The notes under the pieces are model-generated. The model saw nothing but the letters and a program-made list of their open reading frames with translations. It was not told the origin of the DNA and searched no databases. From positions 1 to 64,000 of the forward strand of contig CAZJVS010000007.1 in NCBI GenBank assembly GCA_964549445.1: a stretch of 64,000 bases of DNA. Reading direction: 5' to 3'. This DNA is from SpSt-539 sp964549445 (GTDB lineage Bacteria > Planctomycetota > Phycisphaerae > UBA1845 > UTPLA1). The number at the start of each line of letters is the position of its first letter. Position 1 is the stretch's first letter. Both the position numbers and the translations under genes were made by a program. Below, piece after piece: positions 49,814-58,892 of this stretch.

Positions 49814-51667
49814 GTGACACAAGCCACAATCCCCTGGATTCAGCCGGCCCCGGAAGCCCGGGCCTCCCTGCGCCGCAAGGCCCTCATGCTGCTTTTCGTG
49901 GCCGGAGCGCTGCTTCCCGTTGTCGGCGGCGGCATTTGGATGCTGCTTGCCAATTCGGGCAGCAATGCCGGCAGCATTGTCTTTATCCTGACTTGCATTT
50001 TGCCTATCCTCGGCGGCCTTCCGCTGATTCCGTTCGGGGCGCTCAAGGCCAATCCGGTCTTCATCGTTGTTGGGGTCGCGCAGATCGGTGTCGGCGTCGC
50101 GTGCGGGGCTTTACTCAAGCTCACGGACATTGACCCCATCGTCCTGGGTGTCATCCTGCTCGTCTTCGGCCCGGTCGCGGCCGGCCTCGCGGCCCTGACG
50201 GCCGGCACCGTCGTGCTGCTGTACAAGCCGATCGGCCGGATTCTGAACCACGAATGGGTTCCGCTGACGCTGTTCTGTGGCGGAATCGTCGCGATCTGCC
50301 TGCTCGTCTGGCTCCATGCCTTCGCGTTCCGCTACGTCGAAGGCCTTGCAAAAGATTCGCAACTCAACAGCGCCGCCGTCTCCGCCTTCAGCGGTAGTCT
50401 GACGATCGGGGAGTTGTCCGAGCGGTTCACCGGCAACTGGCGGCCGGTCGCCTACATCCTCTGGCCGTTGCAGTTCTCCCTTGTCCGCGACCTGATCGCC
50501 ATGGGCGGCGTGATCGGCTTCATCAGCATCATTCCGCTCTACACGATCTGGTGGGAGCGCAAGGTTGCCGGACGTATCCAGTCGCGGCTCGGTCCGATGC
50601 GGGTCGGCGGCTGGCACGGCTGGGCGCAGTCGTTCGCCGACGGCATGAAGCTGATTTGCAAGGAGGATTTCATTCCGCCGGAAGGCGACGGCGTGCTCTT
50701 CCGTGTCGCGCCGTATCTCGCGTTTGTGCCGGCGATCTGCGCTTTCATTGCGCTGCCGTTCGCGGCGACGTACGTGTTCCGCGACCTTGACGTGGCACTC
50801 TTGTTCATCCTTGCGATGCTGGGCATCGAGGTACTGGGCGTCATCATCGCGGGCTGGGCGAGCAACAATAAGTGGAGCGTCTACGGCGCGATGCGCGAGG
50901 CGTGCCAGATGGTCTCGTACGAGATTCCAATGGGCATGGCGTTGCTGATTCCCGTGATGACGGTCGGCACACTTCGCCTGGTCGAAATCGCCGCCATGCA
51001 GAAGGACGGATTCTCGCACTGGCTTGCGTGGAATAATCCGTTCTGTTTCCTGGCTTTTGTCTGTTACTACGTCGCTTCGCTTGCCTCGTGCAAGCGAGCG
51101 CCGTTCGATCTTCCCGAGTCGGAATCGGAACTGGTCGCGGGCTTCCACACGGAATACAGCGGCTTCCGGTGGTCGCTCTTCTTCTTCGCCGAGTATGCGG
51201 CGATGTTCGCCGTCTCCGGACTGGCGACCATCTTGTTTCTCGGTGCGTGGTATGGCCCGCTGCCGCTGTCGTGGGCGCCGCAGGGTTCGGGGGTCGTTGC
51301 GACCATCGTCCGAGGCGTGTTATTCGATGGGCCGATCCTTTTTATCCTGAAGGCGGGACTCCTGCTGTATGTGCAGATATGGATTCGCTGGACGCTGCCG
51401 CGTATCCGCATTGACCAGGTCTTGTACGCCTGCATCCAGGTCCTGCTGCCGCTGACGATGGTGGTGCTGCTCGGGAATACGCTCTGGCTTCTGTTCGACA
51501 ACGCTGATCATCCGACGTTCTTCGCGTTCGCGGATGTTGTACGCTTCGTGTTGACGGCGGTAGGCCTGCTTGCGGCTGTCGTGATCATCGGTTTCATCGC
51601 TTATGGGTATGCGAATCGGCGGCGACTGGTTGGAACGCTGGCGATCGAACATATGCGGGGGGCCTGA
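49814..51667 (+). CDS. nuoH: NADH-quinone oxidoreductase subunit H with extra N-terminal membrane domain
   Basis: This complex I subunit forms part of the quinone channel and links the peripheral and membrane arms. The core starts near residue 230 and includes IWWERKVAGRIQSRLGPMRVG-type sequence (only slightly varied), KEDFIPPEGD, SVYGAMREACQMVSYEIPMG and FDLPESESELVAGFHTEYSG. All are standard. The protein is 617 residues, versus about 330-430 usually. The first 225 residues add about five hydrophobic helices (near 23-45, 53-75, 80-101, 108-136 and 149-171) with no family match I know. The start is GTG. nuoJ follows directly; nuoI is not between them. Confidence 0.94.
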   Translation: MTQATIPWIQPAPEARASLRRKALMLLFVAGALLPVVGGGIWMLLANSGSNAGSIVFILTCILPILGGLPLIPFGALKANPVFIVVGVAQIGVGVACGALLKLTDIDPIVLGVILLVFGPVAAGLAALTAGTVVLLYKPIGRILNHEWVPLTLFCGGIVAICLLVWLHAFAFRYVEGLAKDSQLNSAAVSAFSGSLTIGELSERFTGNWRPVAYILWPLQFSLVRDLIAMGGVIGFISIIPLYTIWWERKVAGRIQSRLGPMRVGGWHGWAQSFADGMKLICKEDFIPPEGDGVLFRVAPYLAFVPAICAFIALPFAATYVFRDLDVALLFILAMLGIEVLGVIIAGWASNNKWSVYGAMREACQMVSYEIPMGMALLIPVMTVGTLRLVEIAAMQKDGFSHWLAWNNPFCFLAFVCYYVASLASCKRAPFDLPESESELVAGFHTEYSGFRWSLFFFAEYAAMFAVSGLATILFLGAWYGPLPLSWAPQGSGVVATIVRGVLFDGPILFILKAGLLLYVQIWIRWTLPRIRIDQVLYACIQVLLPLTMVVLLGNTLWLLFDNADHPTFFAFADVVRFVLTAVGLLAAVVIIGFIAYGYANRRRLVGTLAIEHMRGA

Positions 51668-51691
51668 CGCGATGAATCGAGGAACCATCGC

Positions 51692-52201
51692 ATGACCGTC
51701 GCTGACTGGCTCGAACCGGTGATGTTCTTCCTCTTCGCGGGTGTTACGTTCTTCTCTGCGCTCGGCATCGTCCTGTCGGGCAACATCGTCCGCAGCGCGA
51801 TCTACCTCCTCGGAACGCTCGGTGGTGTGGCGGGCCTCTACTTCCTGTTGCTTGCGAACCTGCTCGCCGCGGTTCAGCTCATCGTGTACGCGGGAGGCAC
51901 GCTGATCCTGATCGTGTTCGGCGTGATGTTGACGAGCCGATCGCCTTGGAGCCGGTTCACGCCGAGCAAGGGTGAAGCGGCAGCGGGTGGCGTGGTGGCG
52001 ATCGGACTGTTTGCGGCGCTGGTGAAGGCGCTGTCCGCCGTGGACTGGAAGCATGGCAGCCATGCGATCGAGCAAGCGGCGTCGGTGAAGCAGTTCGGTT
52101 CGCTGCTCTTGCAGGAGTACCTTGTTCCGTTCGAAGTGGCGTCCGTTTTGCTGCTCGTTGTCATGATCGGCGCGGCATACCTGGCGCGACCGGAAAAGTA
52201 G
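51692..52201 (+). CDS. nuoJ: NADH-quinone oxidoreductase subunit J
   Basis: This is a 169-residue five-helix membrane subunit of complex I. The N-terminal helices (VMFFLFAGVTFFSALGIVLS and IYLLGTLGGVAGLYFLLLA) and the conserved LLAAVQLIVYAGGTLILIVF are diagnostic. The last helix (VASVLLLVVMIGAAYLARPE) is intact. The size matches bacterial NuoJ. It is followed within seven bases by nuoK. Confidence 0.95.
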   Translation: MTVADWLEPVMFFLFAGVTFFSALGIVLSGNIVRSAIYLLGTLGGVAGLYFLLLANLLAAVQLIVYAGGTLILIVFGVMLTSRSPWSRFTPSKGEAAAGGVVAIGLFAALVKALSAVDWKHGSHAIEQAASVKQFGSLLLQEYLVPFEVASVLLLVVMIGAAYLARPEK

Positions 52202-52207
52202 TTGAAG

Positions 52208-52519
52208 ATGATGCAAATCGGACTCATGCATTACCTCGTCCTCGCCGCGGCGCTGTTCTGCCTCGGACTGTTGACGATGACGTTGAAGCGAAATGCGATC
52301 GGCATCCTGATCGGTGCCGAGTTGGTGCTCAATGCGGCAAACCTCAATCTCGTTGCTTTCAGCCGCTATCGAACCGGCTCGCTCGATGGGACGGTGGTCG
52401 CGGTGTTCATCATTTTGCTGGCGGCGGCCGAGGCGGCGATCGCGATCGCGATTTTCATGAACTTCTACAACAGTCTGGCGACGATCGACGTCGATCGTGG
52501 CGACCGACTGCAGGGCTGA
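52208..52519 (+). CDS. nuoK: NADH-quinone oxidoreductase subunit K
   Basis: This is a 103-residue three-helix proton-translocation subunit. It begins IGLMHYLVLAAALFCLGLL, contains the conserved acidic residues in GAELVLNAANLNLVAFSRY and VFIILLAAAEAAIAIAIF, and ends normally. A TTG at 52202 directly after the nuoJ stop is an alternative start. The stop precedes the nuoL start by seven bases. Confidence 0.95.
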   Translation: MMQIGLMHYLVLAAALFCLGLLTMTLKRNAIGILIGAELVLNAANLNLVAFSRYRTGSLDGTVVAVFIILLAAAEAAIAIAIFMNFYNSLATIDVDRGDRLQG

Positions 52520-52526
52520 TGCGCGT

Positions 52527-55082
52527 ATGACGCTGGATCTGCTACTGGTTGCGGGCGTTGTCATCCCGCTCATCAGCTTTGTTTTCCTGGCGTTCTTCGG
52601 TTCGCGCTTGCCCGGGGTCGCGCCTGCCGGACACGGTCACGACGATCACGGCCACGGATCGCTTGACGACCACGGCCACGGCGGGCATGACGATCATTCG
52701 CACGCGGCGGATCACGGCCATGCGGCCGGACACGGAGAACATCACTTTCCGCCGAAAATCAAGCGGCCGTCGGGCGGCAATCCGATCGCGGGCCTGATTG
52801 CGACGGCGGCGATCGCGCTCAGTTGCGTGCTGGCCACGACCGTACTCGTCCGATGGGTCGGGATGTCGCCGTCGGACCGCGTCGAGTATTCGGCCCGCGT
52901 TGCGGCCGATCACAGCTACTACTGGGGCGACCTGGGCAAGCTGAAGCTATCCATCGCGGTCAATCTGGATTCGCTGACGGTCATCATGTTTTTCATGGTG
53001 ACGTTCGTATCGACCTGGATTCACGTCTTCTCGCTGGGGTACATGCGCGAAGATCCGCGCTTTGCTCGATTCTTCACATTCCTTTCACTCTTCTGCTTTT
53101 CGATGCTCGGGTTGGTCGTCGCCAATTCCCTACTATTCCTGTTCATCTTCTGGGAGCTGGTCGGGCTTTGCTCGTATTTCCTGATCGGCTTCTGGTTCGA
53201 GAAGAAATCGGCCAGCAATGCCGCGATCAAGGCATTTGTGACCAACCGTGTCGGTGACTTCGGCTTCATCATCGGCCTGGCGATGGTTGTCATGTATCTC
53301 GGCGATGTATCGCTGGCTGGGGCGGCGGCGAGTTTTCGCAGGTTGGCCGACGATCCAACGGCCGCGCTGTTCACGCAGACGTTCTGGGGGCTGAACCTTG
53401 CCACGTGGATGGGCATCGGGTTGTTTTGCGGGGCGGTCGGCAAGTCAGCCCAGTTCCCGCTGCACGTGTGGCTGCCGGACGCGATGGAGGGTCCCACACC
53501 GGTCAGCGCGCTGATTCACGCGGCGACCATGGTGGCGGCGGGCGTGTATCTTGTTGCCCGTATCTTCGCGCTACTGACTCCGCAGGCGCAGTTTGTCATC
53601 GCCATAATCGGCTGCATCACACTGACCATGACGGCCCTGATAGCCGTCGTTCAGACCGACATCAAGAAAGTTCTCGCGTATTCGACGCTGTCTCAACTTG
53701 GCTACATGATCTTCGGCATGGGCGTCGGGGCGTGGGTGGGGGCGCTGTTCCATCTTCTGACGCACGCATTCTTCAAGGCGCTGCTGTTCCTGGGTTCGGG
53801 GCAGGTTATCGCCGGATGTCATCACGAGCAGGACATTCGCCGCATGGGCGGCCTGCGGAAGAAGATGCCGGTGACGTGCTGGACGTTTTTCCTCGCGGTG
53901 CTTGCTATCGCGGGAGCGGGGATTCCTTACTCCGGGTTCGGCATCGGCGGCTATTTCAGCAAGGATGAGATCCTGGCGGTCGCGTATCACCGCAGCTATC
54001 TACATGACAGGCCGCTGGATCATGGCGAGTCCGAACATTCCGCTGCGGCGATCGGATCGGCGGCTTTCGCCGCTGAACCGGCCGGAACGACTGCATCCGA
54101 CTCTCATGGACATTCAACCGCGGGCAACGGCGCAGCGGGTCACGCGATTTCATCGGGTTCGGGACACCCCGCGGGGCACGATTCGCTGGCGACGCTGTAT
54201 CCCGATCTTCGGCCGCTGCCGAAGTGGATGTTCTGGTTGCCGATCATCGTTGCGTACATCACGCCGTTTTACATGATGCGGTGTTGGGTGTTGACGTTTG
54301 CGGGCAAGCCGCGCGACGAGCATGTCCACGAACATGCCCATGAGACGCCGATCATGTGGGTTCCGCTGGTGGTGCTCGCAGTTTCGTCCGTGCTGTGTGC
54401 GTCGATTCCCGTCATCACGATGCGGAACCTGGTGCTCGACGCGGCCCACGCCGCGCCCACCGAGAAGATCGGCTCGCGCGTGAGTTCACTGACCCCGGCA
54501 TTGAACGGCGAGCAATTGCACGAGGCGCACGAGGCGCTGGGTAAGCTTGTCGGAGTCGCGTTCCTCGTCGGGATGGGCGCGGCTTACCTCCTTTATCGCA
54601 ACGGGCTCGGCGCTGCGTCGGCGATTATGCGGATGAGCGGGGCGATCCGGGCGGTTCATCGAGCGCTGATGCGCCGACTTTACATCGACGATGCGTATGA
54701 CCTGATCTTGGTCGGAGGCACGATCGTCCTCGCGAAGGTTTGTCAGGTTTTTGATGCGATTTTGATTGACGGCATTGTGAACCTGTCGGCAGCGCTGACG
54801 CGCGTTTTTGCCAGTTTCACCGGCCGGCAGCTCGACATGCCCGTGCGCGGTGGCGACATCGGATTTGTCGATGCGATCGTCAACGGCATCGGATCGGCGA
54901 CCCGGGCGCTGGGCGACATGGTGCGGCAGCCGCAGACCGGTCGCATTCGATGGTACATCCTCAGTCTCGCCGGAGTCGCGGCGGTGATTCTGGTTGCGGT
55001 GGCGTTTCAGGATCAATGGGTGCCGTTCCTGCAGAAAGTGCAGGTTTCAAAGGCGGCAGCAGCAACAGTGCAGAGTCCATAG
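52527..55082 (+). CDS. nuoL: NADH-quinone oxidoreductase subunit L with histidine-rich insertions
   Basis: This is an 851-residue antiporter-like subunit, longer than the usual 610-670. The core is intact: WELVGLCSYFLIGFWFEK, GKSAQFPLHVWLPDAMEGPT, AYSTLSQLGYMIFGMG and FFKALLFLGSGQVI. Between the first two helices, residues 35-73 hold 14 histidines in HGHDDHGHG-type repeats. A second His/Gly-rich loop lies around 53980-54180. The start at 52527 is chosen over a frame start at 52497 that overlaps nuoK. The C-terminal lateral helix region is present. Confidence 0.95.
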   Translation: MTLDLLLVAGVVIPLISFVFLAFFGSRLPGVAPAGHGHDDHGHGSLDDHGHGGHDDHSHAADHGHAAGHGEHHFPPKIKRPSGGNPIAGLIATAAIALSCVLATTVLVRWVGMSPSDRVEYSARVAADHSYYWGDLGKLKLSIAVNLDSLTVIMFFMVTFVSTWIHVFSLGYMREDPRFARFFTFLSLFCFSMLGLVVANSLLFLFIFWELVGLCSYFLIGFWFEKKSASNAAIKAFVTNRVGDFGFIIGLAMVVMYLGDVSLAGAAASFRRLADDPTAALFTQTFWGLNLATWMGIGLFCGAVGKSAQFPLHVWLPDAMEGPTPVSALIHAATMVAAGVYLVARIFALLTPQAQFVIAIIGCITLTMTALIAVVQTDIKKVLAYSTLSQLGYMIFGMGVGAWVGALFHLLTHAFFKALLFLGSGQVIAGCHHEQDIRRMGGLRKKMPVTCWTFFLAVLAIAGAGIPYSGFGIGGYFSKDEILAVAYHRSYLHDRPLDHGESEHSAAAIGSAAFAAEPAGTTASDSHGHSTAGNGAAGHAISSGSGHPAGHDSLATLYPDLRPLPKWMFWLPIIVAYITPFYMMRCWVLTFAGKPRDEHVHEHAHETPIMWVPLVVLAVSSVLCASIPVITMRNLVLDAAHAAPTEKIGSRVSSLTPALNGEQLHEAHEALGKLVGVAFLVGMGAAYLLYRNGLGAASAIMRMSGAIRAVHRALMRRLYIDDAYDLILVGGTIVLAKVCQVFDAILIDGIVNLSAALTRVFASFTGRQLDMPVRGGDIGFVDAIVNGIGSATRALGDMVRQPQTGRIRWYILSLAGVAAVILVAVAFQDQWVPFLQKVQVSKAAAATVQSP

Positions 55083-55120
55083 CGATCGGCGGCCGCGCGG
55101 TCGGCCGCCGGAACTTGTAG

Positions 55121-56707
55121 GTGAAGATCGTGTTGAATCCAGAGCATCTGTTGAGTTGGATCGTATTCCTGCCGGTGGTGGGCATGGTGCTGTGCCTGAT
55201 GGCGCCAAATGCCAAGACGGTGAAGCTGATCGGCATCATAACCACGGGGCTTGTACTGCTGTTGTCGCTGCGGCTGTTTCCGCCGTTTCTGAATGGGCAC
55301 TTCGGTGCTTCCTACGGGACGGCCGAGTCGATGCAGTTCCGGCAGACTGTCGAGTGGATTCGAGTCGGCAATTTCAACATTCAGTACGACGTCGGGATCG
55401 ACGGGCTCAGCTTCCCGATGGTGATCCTGACGACGCTGATCACGTTTCTGGCGGCACTGGCGAGCTGGAACTTCGAGCACTGGCGAATCAACAAGGGGAT
55501 CAAGGGTTACTTCGCGCTTTTCCTGCTACTCGAAACGGGCATGCTCGGGACGTTTGTCGCGCTGGACTTTTTCCTGTTCTACATCTTCTGGGAAGTGATG
55601 CTGCTGCCGATGTATTTCCTCATCGGCGTCTGGGGCGGGCCGCGCAAAGAGTACGCGGCGATCAAGTTCTTCATTTATACGTTCCTTGGTTCCGTGCTGA
55701 TCCTGATCGCGCTGCTGGCGATGTATTTCAAGGCGGGAGAGGTCGGCGCGTTTACATTCAATCTGCTCGACTACGCGACGAATCCAAGGGTCCACGCGAT
55801 TTTCAATGACCCCGGCACTCAGTTCCTGCGGTGGAACTTTGGAATGGCCATGTTCGTCATGCTATTCATCGGCTTCGCGGTCAAGGTGCCGGTGTTCCCG
55901 TTCCACACGTGGTTGCCCGATGCGCACGTTGAGGCGCCTACGCCAATATCGATGATCCTGGCCGGCGTGCTGTTGAAACTCGGCGGGTACGGGATGCTTC
56001 GGATCTGCTATCCGATCTTTCCGGAGGCGGGCGAGACGGCGGCGTACTTCCTCGCACTGCTGGGGCTCATCAACATCATCTACGGCGCGCTGTGCGCGAT
56101 GGCCCAGACGGACTTCAAGCGGCTGGTCGCCTACAGCTCGATCTCGCACATGGGCTACGTGTTGCTCGGCATCGCCATCATGACGACGACGGGCTTCCAG
56201 GGTGCGATGTTCCAAATGCTGGCCCACGGCATCTCCAGCCCGATGTGCTTTTTCCTGGTCGGCGTTGCCTACGATCGGGCTCACCATCGCGAGATCAACA
56301 AGTTTGGCGGGCTCTGGCTTTCGATGCCGGTTTATGGATCGCTGGCGACGCTGGGCTTCTTTGCGTCGCTGGGGCTGCCCGGCCTGTGTGGCTTCATTGG
56401 CGAAATCTGGGTGCTGCTCGGTACGTTCAGTGCGCCGTTCCCGTGGGCGAAGCCGGTGGCGATCGTTGCCGCTTTCGGCGTGGTGCTGACGGCTGGCTAT
56501 ATCCTGTGGCTGATTCAGCGAGTTTACCTTGGGAAAGAAAAGGCCGAGTACAGCGGCTTTCCGGACGCCAGCGGGCGCGAGGTATTTGTGCTATCGGTGA
56601 TGGGCGCGCTGGCGGTTTTCATGGGTGTGTTGCCGATGTACACGTTCCGGTTGATGAACGGAACGCTCGACAACATCCTGAAGCTCTTTGGCGGACAGGT
56701 AGGTTAA
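55121..56707 (+). CDS. nuoM: NADH-quinone oxidoreductase subunit M
   Basis: This is a 528-residue antiporter-like membrane subunit. IQYDVGIDGLSFPMVILTTL, the conserved Glu in FYIFWEVMLLPMYFLIGVWG, VKVPVFPFHTWLPDAHVEAP and VAYSSISHMGYVLLG are hallmark segments. The GTG start follows nuoL by 38 bp. Length and helix number are normal. Confidence 0.96.
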   Translation: MKIVLNPEHLLSWIVFLPVVGMVLCLMAPNAKTVKLIGIITTGLVLLLSLRLFPPFLNGHFGASYGTAESMQFRQTVEWIRVGNFNIQYDVGIDGLSFPMVILTTLITFLAALASWNFEHWRINKGIKGYFALFLLLETGMLGTFVALDFFLFYIFWEVMLLPMYFLIGVWGGPRKEYAAIKFFIYTFLGSVLILIALLAMYFKAGEVGAFTFNLLDYATNPRVHAIFNDPGTQFLRWNFGMAMFVMLFIGFAVKVPVFPFHTWLPDAHVEAPTPISMILAGVLLKLGGYGMLRICYPIFPEAGETAAYFLALLGLINIIYGALCAMAQTDFKRLVAYSSISHMGYVLLGIAIMTTTGFQGAMFQMLAHGISSPMCFFLVGVAYDRAHHREINKFGGLWLSMPVYGSLATLGFFASLGLPGLCGFIGEIWVLLGTFSAPFPWAKPVAIVAAFGVVLTAGYILWLIQRVYLGKEKAEYSGFPDASGREVFVLSVMGALAVFMGVLPMYTFRLMNGTLDNILKLFGGQVG

Positions 56708-56710
56708 GGC

Positions 56711-58366
56711 GTGCTGGCCGCAAGCTCTGCAACTTCGTTCTGGATGCCGTCGTGGGAGACGCTCACGGCTGTCGGTCCACTTTGGGGGCTGGCCGGGACG
56801 GTGCTGGCCGTGGTGCTGGCGGCTCTGGTTTTCGGCCGCAATGCCACGGTTTCGGCGATCGTCACGATCGTCGGCGCAACGGTAACGGCGTATATCTGTT
56901 ATTCGAGCGCGCCTCGGGCTGCAGATGGCGCGTTCGCCGGGTTGGCCCCGCTGGGCGGCGCGCCGATGCTGGTGATGGACAACTTTGCGATCCTGTTCAT
57001 CCTGCTGATATGCCTCTTTCTCGCGGCCGTGGTCGGTCTGTGGATGATTGGATCGACATCCAACGAGCGCGAGGCATCGTTGCATGCAAAGGACGCGCCC
57101 GAGTTTTTCACGTTGCTGACGGGCTCGGCCTTCGGCATGGCGCTGATGGTTTGCACGACCAATCTGTTAATGATCATTCTCGCGATCGAATCGGCGTCGT
57201 TGCCGTCGTATGCGATCGTGGCATTCCGGAAGCGAGATCGAATCGCGGCCGAGGCGTCGCTCAAATACGTGCTGTTCGGGGCTGTCACCAGCGCGATGAT
57301 GGCCTACGGCGTGTCGCTGCTTTACGGGTATTACGCGACGCTCGATATCATCCAGATTGGCCAGAAGATCGCGGTTCAGGCGGCCGGCAGTGGCGGCACC
57401 CAGGGGATGAACCTGCTGACGGCGGTCGCGTTCTTCGGATTGCTGGCCGGCGTTGGCTTCAAGATTTCGGCGGTTCCATTCCACTTCTGGTGTCCGGACG
57501 TTTTTGAGGGTGCTTCGATCGAAGTCACGACGTGGCTCTCCGTTGCCAGCAAGGCCGCGGGACTCGGACTCCTGCTCAGAATTGTTGGGGCGGTGATTCA
57601 GCCGCTCGAGAATACCGATGCGGTCATGCCCTTTGTTACGGCGGTCGGTCTTTTCGCCGCGGTGACGTGCACCGTTGGCAACCTTGCGGCGTATGTCCAG
57701 AACAACGTCAAGCGGCTGCTGGCATATTCCTCGATCGCGCACGCGGGCTATATGTTGATGGCTGGGGCCATCATCTGGCAGTACCGGCCGGGGATAGATC
57801 CGACAAATCCTGCGTTCGCCGCGCTAATCGCCTATATCATCGTTTACCTGTTCATGAACCTCGGGGCGTTTGGCTGCACCGCTCTGGTGTATTGGGCGAC
57901 CGGCAAAGAGACAATCGACGCGTTCAACGGTCTCGGGCGGCGAAGTCCGTTGATCGCTGCGGCGATGGCGATCTGCCTGTTCAGTCTCGTCGGGCTTCCG
58001 CCCTTTGGCGGATTCATCGTGAAGTTCTATCTGCTGCTCGCGCTGTTTCAGTCGAAGCTGATCTGGCTGGTCATCATTGCGGCGGTCAATTCGCTGCTGA
58101 GTCTGTATTTCTACGCTCGCATCGCCTACGCCATGTACTTTGTCGATGACGGCCAGCCCGCGATTGCGGCGCCGACATTCGGCAAGGCGCTCGTGGCGGC
58201 TGTCGCGGTCGTACTGCTGCTAACGGGCATTCCTCTCGCCGGCGGCCTGAAGTCGCGGGCCGACCAGTTTGCGCGAGACCTGTATCCCGTCAAAGTGCGA
58301 TCGTCGATGACGGCGTCGGCGCCGCCGCAGCGAGTCGATGCAACACTGACCACGATGAATCGTTGA
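56711..58366 (+). CDS. nuoN: NADH-quinone oxidoreductase subunit N
   Basis: This is a 551-residue antiporter-like subunit that ends the membrane-arm cluster. LMIILAIESASLPSYAIVAF, AEASLKYVLFGAVTSAMMAYG, ISAVPFHFWCPDVFEGA and VKRLLAYSSIAHAGYMLM match NuoN. The GTG start is three bases after the nuoM stop. The C-terminal tail after the last helix is about 45 residues and polar. Confidence 0.95.
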   Translation: MLAASSATSFWMPSWETLTAVGPLWGLAGTVLAVVLAALVFGRNATVSAIVTIVGATVTAYICYSSAPRAADGAFAGLAPLGGAPMLVMDNFAILFILLICLFLAAVVGLWMIGSTSNEREASLHAKDAPEFFTLLTGSAFGMALMVCTTNLLMIILAIESASLPSYAIVAFRKRDRIAAEASLKYVLFGAVTSAMMAYGVSLLYGYYATLDIIQIGQKIAVQAAGSGGTQGMNLLTAVAFFGLLAGVGFKISAVPFHFWCPDVFEGASIEVTTWLSVASKAAGLGLLLRIVGAVIQPLENTDAVMPFVTAVGLFAAVTCTVGNLAAYVQNNVKRLLAYSSIAHAGYMLMAGAIIWQYRPGIDPTNPAFAALIAYIIVYLFMNLGAFGCTALVYWATGKETIDAFNGLGRRSPLIAAAMAICLFSLVGLPPFGGFIVKFYLLLALFQSKLIWLVIIAAVNSLLSLYFYARIAYAMYFVDDGQPAIAAPTFGKALVAAVAVVLLLTGIPLAGGLKSRADQFARDLYPVKVRSSMTASAPPQRVDATLTTMNR

Positions 58367-58378
58367 ACCGGGACGCCC

Positions 58379-58816
58379 ATGTCGGACACCAACCTGCTGG
58401 ACGCGTTGAACGATTGCCTCGCGGCTGAGTGCCGGAGCATCGTCGGACACCTGTCCGACAGCCAGCCGTTTGTATCATGGCTGGGTGTGACGGATCAGCA
58501 AGTCGTGCGGCAGATCATCGCCGACGAGAACCGGCACGAGCGGGATCTGGCCGAGTTGATCAACAATCTTGACGGCGTGCCCCTCTCGGACACGCCGGCC
58601 ACCGACGTCGCCGGCGTACACTATCTCGACCTGCGATACCTGCTGTCGCGCATCATCGAAGACAAGCGACGGCTGTTGCGTACCTACGAGGCCGCGAGCC
58701 CGCGCGTCGGCGGCGACAAAGAGGCGGCCGCGCTAATCGCGCGTATCACGGATGACGAGCGGCGTCATCTCTCAGAGCTGGAGCGAATCGGCCGGCAGAC
58801 GACGTCCGTTCGCTGA
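58379..58816 (+). CDS. Ferritin-like four-helix di-iron protein
   Basis: This is a 145-residue helical protein. Glu17 (AECRSIVGH), Glu50/His53 (ADENRHERD), an acidic residue around Glu94-Glu104 and Glu127/His130 (DDERRHLSEL) give the E...ExxH...E...ExxH pattern of ferritin, rubrerythrin and bacterioferritin-like di-iron sites. It could store iron or detoxify peroxide, or be a regulatory relative. It starts 13 bp after nuoN and may be part of that transcript. Confidence 0.75.
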   Translation: MSDTNLLDALNDCLAAECRSIVGHLSDSQPFVSWLGVTDQQVVRQIIADENRHERDLAELINNLDGVPLSDTPATDVAGVHYLDLRYLLSRIIEDKRRLLRTYEAASPRVGGDKEAAALIARITDDERRHLSELERIGRQTTSVR

Positions 58817-58861
58817 TTTCGGCCGGCCGTGCGACCGCTCGGGGGGAACGCGTGTATCAGT

Positions 58862-58892
58862 TTCACACAAGCGATCTCCGGTGAAGTGTGAA
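58862..58892 (+). promoter_or_regulatory. 7-bp inverted repeat spanning the pilT-like start codon
   Basis: TTCACAC (58862-58868) and GTGTGAA (58886-58892) can pair, with a 17-base loop. The GTG start at 58888 lies in the second arm. It could reduce translation or be an operator. Confidence 0.35.
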
